Part shown: positions 16,448 to 23,626 of the stretch, piece after piece | Layout of the letters: each line of letters opens with the position of its first letter | How positions within the stretch are numbered: the stretch's first letter is position 1 | Assembly: GCA_963843745.1 (NCBI GenBank) | Contig: CAWJLP010000012.1 | Location: forward strand, 248,001 to 312,000 | Direction: 5' to 3' | DNA: 64,000 bases | From: Trebonia sp963843745 | GTDB taxonomy: Bacteria; Actinomycetota; Actinomycetes; Streptosporangiales; Streptosporangiaceae | The notes under the pieces: model-generated | What the model was told of the DNA's origin: nothing | The model's database searches: none | The model's input: only the letters and a program-made list of their open reading frames with translations | Made by a program: the position numbers and the translations under genes

Positions 16448-17668
16448 TTAGTGGCCGCGCGGCTCTTTCGGCAGGCCGAGCACGGATTCGGCCAGGATGT
16501 TCCGCTGGATCTCTGAGGTACCGGCGTAGATGGTCCCCGAGATCGCGGTCATCCACGTCCCGGTCCACGAAGCCGGCGAGTTGGGCGCGTCGGGATCATC
16601 GGTCCGGTAATGCCTGATCGGGCTCCGCCCGGTTGGCGTCATCGCCGCGGCGCCGAGCAGCGTCACCGCGAGGTCGGTGACCTGGCGGTGGTGCTCGCTC
16701 CAGTACAGCTTGGAGACCGAGGCGTCCCGGCCGGGCACCTCCCCCTTCAGCCAGCCGGTGAGCGTCCGCCAGCCGAGGTACTTCATGATCTCCGCCCGGG
16801 TGTAGGCGCGGGCGAGTTCGTCGCGCACCACCGGGTCGGTGTTCACGCCGCGCTCCCGCGCCAGGGCGATGAGCCGTTTCACCTCGGCCCCGAAGTAGAT
16901 CGGGTTCGTCGCGGCCTCATCGCCGCGTTCCAGCCCCAGCAGCGCCATGGCCGCCTTCCATCCTTCGCCAGGGCCGATCACCACGTTGTCCCTGGCGGTG
17001 CGGGCGCCATCAAACCTCACCTGGTTGAAGTTGCCGCCCCCGGACATCATCCGTATCGGCCTGACCTCGATGCCGGGCTGGTCCATGGGCACGAGGAGCA
17101 TGGTGATGCCCCGGTGCCGCTCGGCGTCCGGGTCGGTGCGGGCGAGCAGGAAAATCCAGTTGGCGGTCAGCGCGTCTGACGTCCAGATCTTCTGCCCGTC
17201 GATCACCCACTCGTCACCCTCTACCCTCGCCCGGGTGCGCAGCCCGGCCAGGTCAGAGCCCGCTTCGGTCTCAGAGAAGCCCTGGCACCAGCGGTGCTCG
17301 CCGCTCACGATCCGCGGCAGGAAGTAGCTTTTCTGTTCGTCGGTGCCATACCGGAGCAGCAGGTTGCCGATCATCTTGATGCTGAAGTTGTCGTTCCGGC
17401 CGTTGAACGGGACGCCGGCGGTGGCGAGTTCCTCGACCAGGATGACCTGCTGGAGCCGGGACAGCCCGGCGCCGCCGTACTCGGGCGGCCAGCTCGGCGT
17501 CAGGTAACCCTCGGCCGCCAGCGTCCCCCGCCACGTCTCGGTGAACGCGCGCGCCTGTTCGCCGTCCAGGGCGCCCAGGCCCCGCCAGTCGTCCGGCAGC
17601 GCGCGGCGCAGGAACGCCCGCACCTCAGCCCGGAAAGACTCCGCCTCGGGCGGATGGCTGACGTTCAT
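16448..17668 (-). CDS. Acyl-CoA dehydrogenase (FadE-type)
   Basis: 406 residues. GFSETEAGSDLAGLRTRA is the flavin/substrate motif, DGQKIWTSDA follows, and IYAGTSEIQRNILAE is the C-terminal motif of actinobacterial FadE proteins that work on bulky (for example sterol side-chain) CoA esters. Its start overlaps the stop of the crotonase gene in an ATGA arrangement. Its likely partner is the shorter dehydrogenase at 19921, since this FadE class often forms alpha2beta2 enzymes from two different genes. The pairing is inferred. Confidence 0.92.
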   Translation of the reverse strand: MNVSHPPEAESFRAEVRAFLRRALPDDWRGLGALDGEQARAFTETWRGTLAAEGYLTPSWPPEYGGAGLSRLQQVILVEELATAGVPFNGRNDNFSIKMIGNLLLRYGTDEQKSYFLPRIVSGEHRWCQGFSETEAGSDLAGLRTRARVEGDEWVIDGQKIWTSDALTANWIFLLARTDPDAERHRGITMLLVPMDQPGIEVRPIRMMSGGGNFNQVRFDGARTARDNVVIGPGEGWKAAMALLGLERGDEAATNPIYFGAEVKRLIALARERGVNTDPVVRDELARAYTRAEIMKYLGWRTLTGWLKGEVPGRDASVSKLYWSEHHRQVTDLAVTLLGAAAMTPTGRSPIRHYRTDDPDAPNSPASWTGTWMTAISGTIYAGTSEIQRNILAESVLGLPKEPRGH

Positions 17669-18462
17669 GACGGCTGTCCCGCCGCGAAGACGGGGACCCG
17701 GCGCTCACGGAACGCCGCAAAGCCCTCCAGGCCGTCAGGAGTGGCGAACAGTTCGGCGGCGACCTCACGCTCGCGGGCGATTCCCTCGCCGAGCTCGGCC
17801 CCCGCGGTCTCCCGCAGCAGCGCTTTCGCCCGCGCGGGAACCAGGCACGGGCCGGCGGCCAGCTCGCCGGCAAGCGTCATCGCGTCGGTCAGTGCCGCGG
17901 CCGCGCCGGCCGCGAGCTGGTTCACCAGGCCGAGCTGGTAGGCGCGGACGCCGTCGATCGTGCGCCCGAGCATGAGCATCTCGGCGGCGACGCCGCGCGG
18001 GATGAGCCGCGGCAGCCGCTGGGTGCCTCCGGCGCCGGGCAGCACGCCGAGCTTGGCTTCGGGCAGGCCGAGCTTGGCGCCGCCGTCGGCGACCCGGAGG
18101 TCGCATGCCATGGCCAGCTCGAGCCCGCCGCCGAGGGCGGGGCCGTTGATCGCCGCGACGATCGGCAGGCGGCTCAGCTCGAGGAGGGCGAGCGCGTCGG
18201 TGAAGCCGTAGATGAACTGGCGGAACTCCTCAGCTGAGCCGAATCCGCCCATCTCCTCGATGTCCGCGCCAGCGGAAAACGCCCGGCCCGCGCCGTGGAT
18301 GACGGCCGCCCGGGTCTGCCCGTTGTTCTCCAGGTCGGTGACCGCGGCGGCCAGCGCCCGGTAGGTGTGCGAGCCGATGGCGTTCATGCGCTCCGCGCCG
18401 TCCAGGCACAGCACGGCGACACCGCCATCGAGGCGGACGGTGACGCCGGTGGGGTCGGCCAT
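17665..18462 (-). CDS. Enoyl-CoA hydratase
   Basis: 265 residues. Both catalytic Glu positions of enoyl-CoA hydratase are present: LGLPEAKLGVLPGAGGTQRLP and GVAAEMLMLG. SAGADIEEM supplies the oxyanion hole. It is therefore the best candidate in this cluster for true 2-enoyl-CoA hydration. First gene of the minus-strand operon; the ATG at 18462 follows GAGGAAGAGAC. Confidence 0.92.
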   Translation of the reverse strand: MADPTGVTVRLDGGVAVLCLDGAERMNAIGSHTYRALAAAVTDLENNGQTRAAVIHGAGRAFSAGADIEEMGGFGSAEEFRQFIYGFTDALALLELSRLPIVAAINGPALGGGLELAMACDLRVADGGAKLGLPEAKLGVLPGAGGTQRLPRLIPRGVAAEMLMLGRTIDGVRAYQLGLVNQLAAGAAAALTDAMTLAGELAAGPCLVPARAKALLRETAGAELGEGIAREREVAAELFATPDGLEGFAAFRERRVPVFAAGQPS

Positions 18463-18491
18463 GTCTCTTCCTCGTGTCTCTGGTGGTTGGG

Positions 18492-18640
18492 TGCGCCACC
18501 TATATAGTTGTATCATCTAAATGATGAGGCCGTCATGTGCCGTGCGACAATGCTCTGGCCGCACTCCGTCCTCGCCGGCAACGTTGCCGCCCCACGGTCA
18601 ATTATTGTATAACTAGATAAAATAATTTTCCTAATATCGG
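18492..18640. promoter_or_regulatory. Divergent promoter region between two beta-oxidation operons
   Basis: Two AT islands flank a GC-rich middle. The left one (18500-18530) has TATATAGTTG and faces the minus operon. The right one (18598-18635) carries GGTCAATTATTG, the reverse of the TAAnTAATTGACC promoter word, then TAACTA (18610-18615) and TAAAAT (18618-18623). Both operons probably start here and may be co-regulated. Confidence 0.4.
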
Positions 18641-18655
18641 GATGGAGGGGGCGCT

Positions 18656-19159
18656 GTGGCGGACTCCCATGACGATGTGCCGCTCCTGGGGCAAGGGCTC
18701 ACGTGGGAGGATATGACCGCGGGGTCGTCGTTCCGGACGGCCGCCCGCACGATCACCGAGTCTGACCTGATGAGCTTCGTGCACCTGGCCGGCTTCAATG
18801 AGCCGCTGTTCTACGACGCCAGTCACGCCGCCGCTGGCGGCTACACCGGCCGGCTGGTCCCCGGCGCGCTCGTCTACGTCCTGGCCGAGGGGCTGATCCT
18901 CCAGACCAACGTCCTGCACGGGACGGGCCTGGCCTTCATGCACATGGATTTTTCGGTCAAGGCGCCGACCTACGTCGGTGACACCCTGCACGTGGTGGTG
19001 ACGACCACCGAGTCCCGGGCATCGAGCCGGCCGGGACGCGGGGTGGTCACGTCGCGCTGCGCCGTGTTCAACCAGCAAGGAACCGAGGTCGCTGTTTTCA
19101 CGCCGGTCCGCCTGATCAGGGGGCGGGATTTCAAGGAGACAGAAGAGCGCCATGAGTGA
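18656..19159 (+). CDS. MaoC-like hot-dog dehydratase
   Basis: 167 residues. The segment GQGLTWEDMTAGSSFRTAAR, SDLMSFVHLAGFNEPLFYD and RLVPGALVYVLAEGL fit a MaoC-type (R)-enoyl-CoA hydratase. In sterol-type pathways MaoC proteins hydrate the enoyl-CoA made by a FadE pair, which agrees with the genes around it. GTG start with GGAGG seven bases upstream. Overlaps the next gene by 8 nt. Confidence 0.85.
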   Translation: MADSHDDVPLLGQGLTWEDMTAGSSFRTAARTITESDLMSFVHLAGFNEPLFYDASHAAAGGYTGRLVPGALVYVLAEGLILQTNVLHGTGLAFMHMDFSVKAPTYVGDTLHVVVTTTESRASSRPGRGVVTSRCAVFNQQGTEVAVFTPVRLIRGRDFKETEERHE

Positions 19160-19916
19160 CGCCGTGCTTATCGAGGAGGACGGACCGGTCCGGATCCTCA
19201 CCATGAACCGGCCCGAAGCGCTCAACGCCTTCGACGGGGAACTGCACCACGCCCTCCCCGACGCGCTGCACGCGGTAAGCGACGACCCGAAGGTCCGCGC
19301 CCTCGTCCTGACCGGCGCCGGCCGCGCGTTCAGCGCGGGCGGAAACATCGACGACTTCACGGCTTTCGCGAACGACTTTGAGCTGCGCCGCGCCACGCTG
19401 CGCCTCGGCCGGCGGCTGTTCGAGGAACTCATCAACGTCCACCTGCCCGTGATCGCGGCCGTCAACGGCCCCGCGGTCGGGCTCGGCTGCACGATCGCCA
19501 CGGCGTGCAACGCCGTCATCATGTCCGACCAGACTTTCCTGGCCGACCCGCATGTCACGGTGGCTCTCGTCGCCGGCGATGGCGGGGCGGTCACCTGGCC
19601 GCTCAACATCGGGCTGCTGCGCGCGAAGCCGTACCTGCTGACCGGCGACCGGATGCCGGCCGACGTGGCGGTCAACCTGGGCCTGGCTACCCGCGCTGTG
19701 CCCCCGGAGCAGGTGCTGCCCGAGGCGACCGCGATGGCGCACCGCATCGCCGCGCTGCCGCCGCAGGCCGTGCAGGACACCAAGTCGGTGCTGAATCAGC
19801 ACCTGAGGCAGGCCGCCGTCACCGTTCTCGGCTACGGCCTGGCGGCGGAAAGCCAGTCGCACGACACCCCGGAATACAAGGCGGTGCCGGAGAAGATGCG
19901 GGCACGGAAGGGATAG
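19152..19916 (+). CDS. Crotonase-family protein lacking both classical glutamates
   Basis: 254 residues. SAGGNIDDF and NGPAVGLGCTIATACN are the crotonase CoA-binding parts. The Glu positions of enoyl-CoA hydratase fall in ADPHVTVALVAGDGGA (His) and LRAKPYLLTG (Lys). The DPHV..GLVAGDGG pattern marks a distinct subfamily, so simple hydration is doubtful; isomerase, hydrolase or retro-aldol chemistry are possible. Second gene of the plus operon, 4 nt before the dehydrogenase. Confidence 0.88.
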   Translation: MSDAVLIEEDGPVRILTMNRPEALNAFDGELHHALPDALHAVSDDPKVRALVLTGAGRAFSAGGNIDDFTAFANDFELRRATLRLGRRLFEELINVHLPVIAAVNGPAVGLGCTIATACNAVIMSDQTFLADPHVTVALVAGDGGAVTWPLNIGLLRAKPYLLTGDRMPADVAVNLGLATRAVPPEQVLPEATAMAHRIAALPPQAVQDTKSVLNQHLRQAAVTVLGYGLAAESQSHDTPEYKAVPEKMRARKG

Positions 19917-19920
19917 GCCG

Positions 19921-21036
19921 GTGGATTTCGCACTGGACGAGGACCAGGTCGCCCTGCAGAGCGTGTTGCGTGAGTTCCTCACGGACCGTTCGCCGGAAGC
20001 GGCCGTGCGGGCCCAGCTCGAGGACACGGCAGGCTACGACAGGGACCTGTGGGACCTGATGGCCGGCCAGCTCGGCGTGTGCGGCATGGCGATCCCCGAG
20101 GAGTACGGCGGCGCGGGCTTCAGCTTCCTCGAGCTGGGGCTGGTGCTTGAGGAGCTGGGCCGGTCCCTGACCGTCTCCCCGTTCTTCGCCTCGTGCGTCA
20201 TGGCGGCCCAGTTGCTGCTCGCGATCGACGACGAGAGCGCGCGCAAGGACTACCTGCCCGGCATCGCGGCCGGTTCCCTGATCGCCTCGGTCGCCCTGGC
20301 CGAAGACTCCGGCTCCTGGCGTCCCGACGACGTCACCACCAGGGCCGAAGAGCGCGACGGCGCCTGGCAGCTCACCGGCCACAAGTCGTACGTGCTGGAC
20401 GGCGCGGTCGCCGGCCTGCTGCTGGTGATCGCCCGGACGGACGACGGTGCGGCGGTCTTCGCGGTCGACGCGACCGCCGAGGGGCTGGCGCGCGAGCCGC
20501 TGCCCACGATGGACCAGACCCGCAAGCAGGCCCGCGTCGCGTTCGACGGCACGCCGGCCCGCCTGCTCGGCACTGTCGCCGCCGCACAGGCGGCCCTCGC
20601 GACGATGCTCGACAGGTCCGCGATCGCGCTGGCCGCCGACGCGCTCGGCGGCACCGGCAAGGTGCTGGAGATGTCGGTCGAGTACGCGAAGATCCGCGAG
20701 CAGTTCGGCCGCCCCATCGGCTCCTTCCAGGCGATCAAGCACAAGTGCGCGTCGATGCTGGTGGACCTGGAGTCCTCCCGGTCAGCGGTGTACTACGCGC
20801 TGTGGGCCGTGTCCGCCGGGGAACCGGACGAGCGCACGGTCGCCCCGCTGGTCAAGGCGTACTGCGTCGACACCTACCTGCACGCCGCGGGCGAGAACAT
20901 CCAGATCCACGGCGGCATCGGCTTCACCTGGGAGCACCCCGCGCACCTGTATCTCAAGCGGGCGAAGAGCTCGCAGGTCCTGCTGGGTGACTCGGACTTC
21001 CACCGCCAGCAACTCGCCGACCGCATCGGTATTTGA
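19921..21036 (+). CDS. Acyl-CoA dehydrogenase, probable partner subunit
   Basis: 371 residues, GTG start. The dehydrogenase fold is clear (DFALDEDQVALQSVLREFL, REQFGRPIGSFQAIKH, QIHGGIGFTWEHPAHLYLKR), but the usual SEPGAGSD-type flavin motif is degraded to ALAEDSGSWRPDDVTT and the C-terminal catalytic motif is absent. These are traits of the non-catalytic partner in heteromeric alpha2beta2 FadE enzymes. Its mate could be the 16448-17668 product from the divergent operon. Confidence 0.9.
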   Translation: MDFALDEDQVALQSVLREFLTDRSPEAAVRAQLEDTAGYDRDLWDLMAGQLGVCGMAIPEEYGGAGFSFLELGLVLEELGRSLTVSPFFASCVMAAQLLLAIDDESARKDYLPGIAAGSLIASVALAEDSGSWRPDDVTTRAEERDGAWQLTGHKSYVLDGAVAGLLLVIARTDDGAAVFAVDATAEGLAREPLPTMDQTRKQARVAFDGTPARLLGTVAAAQAALATMLDRSAIALAADALGGTGKVLEMSVEYAKIREQFGRPIGSFQAIKHKCASMLVDLESSRSAVYYALWAVSAGEPDERTVAPLVKAYCVDTYLHAAGENIQIHGGIGFTWEHPAHLYLKRAKSSQVLLGDSDFHRQQLADRIGI

Positions 21037-21099
21037 GTTTCCCGAACGTACCGTGCCGTCTGTCCACGCCCGGTAACAGCGAAAAGGGGAGGACCAGTC

Positions 21100-21879
21100 A
21101 TGGGGCAATGCGGTGCCGCCCGTGACACGATCGTCTGGATCACCGGCGCCACGCAGGGTCTCGGGTCGGGGCTGGCCCGCACCTGCCCGCATGCGGACGC
21201 CCACGTGATCAACCTGTCCCGCAGCCCGCATCCGGACCTGGAGAACGTGACGTTCAACCTGACCAGGCCGGACACCTGGGGCTCGGTGCGGGAATCGTTC
21301 CGTCGGCACCTGGCCGGCTTCACCGGCAGCAGGGCGATATTCATCCACAACGCCTACTTCAGCTCCGGCACCGGGTTCGCGGGTGAGGTGGACGAGGGGC
21401 AGTACTACAGCGCGGTCCTAGGGAACGCGGCCGCTCCGCTCGTGCTGGCGGACTGGTTCCTGCGGGAGGTCAAGCCTGGCTACGAGTCGGGTCTGGTGCT
21501 CATCTCCTCCGCCGCCGCGCGGATGCCGTTCGAGGGCAACAGCGTGTACGGAGCGGCCAAGGCCGGCGTGGAGCAGTGGGTGCGCGTGGTGCGCCGGGAG
21601 CGGGCCCGGCGCGGCACAGGGCCGTGGGTGGTCGCCGTCCGCCCGGGCTTTGTCGACTCGCCGTCCCTGCGGAAGGTCGCCGCCCTTGACCCGCACAACT
21701 ACCCGATAAGCCCGGCGATCCGCGAGGGCATCGACAACGGCGAGACCCTGTCGCCTGACGAGGCCGCCCGCCAGATCTGGGCGGCCCTGCCGCCCGCGGG
21801 TGACGAGTCCGTGCTGCTGTTCGGCGCGCCGCCCAGCGGCGTCGACTCCAAGGGCAGGCCGAGGCAAGCGGCGGGGTGA
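21100..21879 (+). CDS. SDR-family oxidoreductase
   Basis: 259 residues. TIVWITGATQGLGSGLARTC is the nucleotide-binding motif. ISSAAARMPFEGNSVYGAAKAG supplies Ser and Tyr-x-x-x-Lys. IHNAYFSSG replaces the usual NNAG, as in benzil-reductase-like SDRs. GGGGAGG lies upstream of ATG. It follows the dehydrogenase by 63 nt and is probably the last gene of this operon. Confidence 0.87.
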   Translation: MGQCGAARDTIVWITGATQGLGSGLARTCPHADAHVINLSRSPHPDLENVTFNLTRPDTWGSVRESFRRHLAGFTGSRAIFIHNAYFSSGTGFAGEVDEGQYYSAVLGNAAAPLVLADWFLREVKPGYESGLVLISSAAARMPFEGNSVYGAAKAGVEQWVRVVRRERARRGTGPWVVAVRPGFVDSPSLRKVAALDPHNYPISPAIREGIDNGETLSPDEAARQIWAALPPAGDESVLLFGAPPSGVDSKGRPRQAAG

Positions 21880-21894
21880 ACCCCTGGGGGACCG

Positions 21895-23049
21895 TCACTG
21901 CCCGGGGCCGCGAACCGTGCCCGCCGCCAGCAGCTCGTCGACCTGCTCCGCCGGGAATCCCCAGTCCGCCAGGATCTCCGCCGACTGTGCCCCGGGGACC
22001 GGCGGAGGTCCGGCGATCGCGCCTGGAGTGCGGCTGAACCGGGGCGCTGGCGCTGGCTGGGTGACCCCGAAAGCCTCCACGATGGTGCCGCGCGCCGCGT
22101 TGTGCGGGTGCCCGGGGGCCTCGCCGAACGTGAGCACGGGCGTCACGCACGCGTCGGAGCCATCGAACAGCTCCGTCCACTCGTCGCGGCTGCGGGTGAT
22201 GAAGATGTCCGCGAACAGCTTCTTCAGCCGGGGCCAGTTCGCCTTGTCGTCGCGGTCAGGCAGGTCGCCGGCGGACAGGCCGAGCTTGTCCAGCAGCGCC
22301 GTATAGAACTGCGGCTCGATGGCGGCGACCACGACGTACCTCCCATCGGCCGTCTCGTAGGAGTCGTAGTACGGCGATCCTCCGTCGCAGAAGTTCATCC
22401 CCGGCTGGTCCACCCAGCGTCCCTGCGCCATCATCGAGTAAATCAGCGTGGTCAGGGACGCGACCCCGTCGGTCATCGCCGCGTCGATCACCTGCCCGGC
22501 ACCCGATCGCCGCGCCTCGAGCAGGCCGCAGACGACGCCGAAGGCCAGCATCAGGCCGCCGCCGCCGAAGTCGGCGAGCAGCCCGGGCGGGGTGACCGGC
22601 CGGCTTCCCGGCCGCCGCTGCAGCAGGGTCAGCGCGCCGGTGAGCGCGAGGTAGTTGAGATCGTGCCCGGCCATCTGCGACATCGGGCCCTGCTGGCCCC
22701 ATCCGGTCATCCGGCCGTAGACCAGCTTGGGGTTGCGGGCCAGGCACGCGTCGGGGCCGAAGCCGAGGCGCTCGGCGACCCCTGGCCGGAAGCCTTCGAG
22801 CAGGACGTCGGCCCTCTCCACCAGCGTCATGAACGCGGCGAGCCCGTCCGGCTGCTTCATGTCGATGATGACCGAGCGGCGACCGCGGCTGAGCGCGTAC
22901 TTCTCCGGCAGGGCGGTACGCGTGCCGGGCCGGTCCACGCGGATGACGTCCGCGCCGAAGTCGGCGAGCATCATGGCGGTGTACGGGCCCGCGCCGAGCC
23001 CGGCGACCTCGATGACCCGGACTCCGGCCAACGGCCCTGATGGCGGCAT
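21895..23049 (-). CDS. CaiB/BaiF protein of alpha-methylacyl-CoA racemase type
   Basis: 384 residues. AGVRVIEVAGLGAGPYTAMMLADFGADVIRVDRPG is the N-terminal signature. MAGHDLNYLALTGAL carries the Asp that, with an upstream His, forms the racemase acid/base pair in characterised alpha-methylacyl-CoA racemases. Its likely role is to invert a 2-methyl centre so that the acyl-CoA dehydrogenases can act. ATG 23049 has GGGGAG at 5 nt; GTG 23052 is also possible. Confidence 0.9.
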   Translation of the reverse strand: MPPSGPLAGVRVIEVAGLGAGPYTAMMLADFGADVIRVDRPGTRTALPEKYALSRGRRSVIIDMKQPDGLAAFMTLVERADVLLEGFRPGVAERLGFGPDACLARNPKLVYGRMTGWGQQGPMSQMAGHDLNYLALTGALTLLQRRPGSRPVTPPGLLADFGGGGLMLAFGVVCGLLEARRSGAGQVIDAAMTDGVASLTTLIYSMMAQGRWVDQPGMNFCDGGSPYYDSYETADGRYVVVAAIEPQFYTALLDKLGLSAGDLPDRDDKANWPRLKKLFADIFITRSRDEWTELFDGSDACVTPVLTFGEAPGHPHNAARGTIVEAFGVTQPAPAPRFSRTPGAIAGPPPVPGAQSAEILADWGFPAEQVDELLAAGTVRGPGQ

Positions 23050-23066
23050 CACATCTCCCCGGGGTC

Positions 23067-23108
23067 GATACCTTTATAGTTTAATAAGTTACTTGTATCA
23101 TAGAGTAT
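23067..23108. promoter_or_regulatory. AT-rich divergent promoter island
   Basis: The island opens with GATACCTTTATAG (23067-23079), an exact 13-mer also present at 42993-43005. It holds TATCAT (23096-23101) five bases before an ATG at 23107 that opens a 17-codon Arg-rich frame ending over the thioesterase start. It separates the racemase-type CaiB and the thioesterase. Confidence 0.4.
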
Positions 23109-23152
23109 GACCGCGAGGGACCGGCAGACACGGCGTACGGAACGGAACTGGG

Positions 23153-23626
23153 TTGGCTGACAACGGACTGACGGCGGGCGAGCAGGAACGACGGCGGGAG
23201 TGGTTCCGCGAGCACTGGGCTAAGGGCGTGCCGTTTAACAAGCACTGCGCCCTTGAGGTCCTGCAGTGGGACGCCGAGGCCGTCGAGGTGTTCCTGCCGT
23301 ACGCGGAGGAGCTCAGCGCGCACACCGGCATCTTCCACGGCGGGGTGGTCGCGGCCCTGCTCGACACCACGGCCTCGGGCGCGGTGCTGGCCGGCCACGA
23401 CTTCGCCAAGGGCAGCCGCCTCACCACGATCTCGCTGTCGGTCCAGTACTTGTCCGTCGCGCCCGGCGAGGACCTGCGGGCGATCGGACGCTGCACGCGG
23501 CGCGGGCGCAGCGTGCATTTCGCGGAGGCGCAGGCCGTCGGCGCCGCATCAGGCAAGATCGTGGCCACCGGGCAAGTCGCGGTCAACATCGCCGGGGAAC
23601 GTCCGGGAGCGCCCTGGGGGTCTTAG
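23153..23626 (+). CDS. PaaI-type hot-dog thioesterase
   Basis: 157 residues. FNKHCALEVLQWDAEAVEVF, TGIFHGGVVAALLDTTASGA and TTISLSVQYLSVAPGEDL are characteristic of PaaI/4HBT thioesterases; the HGG..AALLDT stretch carries the active-site region. It releases free acids from CoA esters, often as a salvage step. The start appears to be TTG 23153; no strong ribosome binding site is visible, but a short upstream frame (ATG 23107) ends at 23160 and could couple translation. Its 3' end overlaps the long minus-strand frame by 44 nt. Confidence 0.85.
   Translation: MADNGLTAGEQERRREWFREHWAKGVPFNKHCALEVLQWDAEAVEVFLPYAEELSAHTGIFHGGVVAALLDTTASGAVLAGHDFAKGSRLTTISLSVQYLSVAPGEDLRAIGRCTRRGRSVHFAEAQAVGAASGKIVATGQVAVNIAGERPGAPWGS

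Noticed and set aside
15021..16451. 476-residue plus-strand open frame
   Set aside because: Antisense of two well-supported crotonase genes.
18602..19783. 393-residue minus-strand open frame
   Set aside because: Covers MaoC and crotonase genes in antisense; Ser/Thr/Arg-rich without domain similarity.
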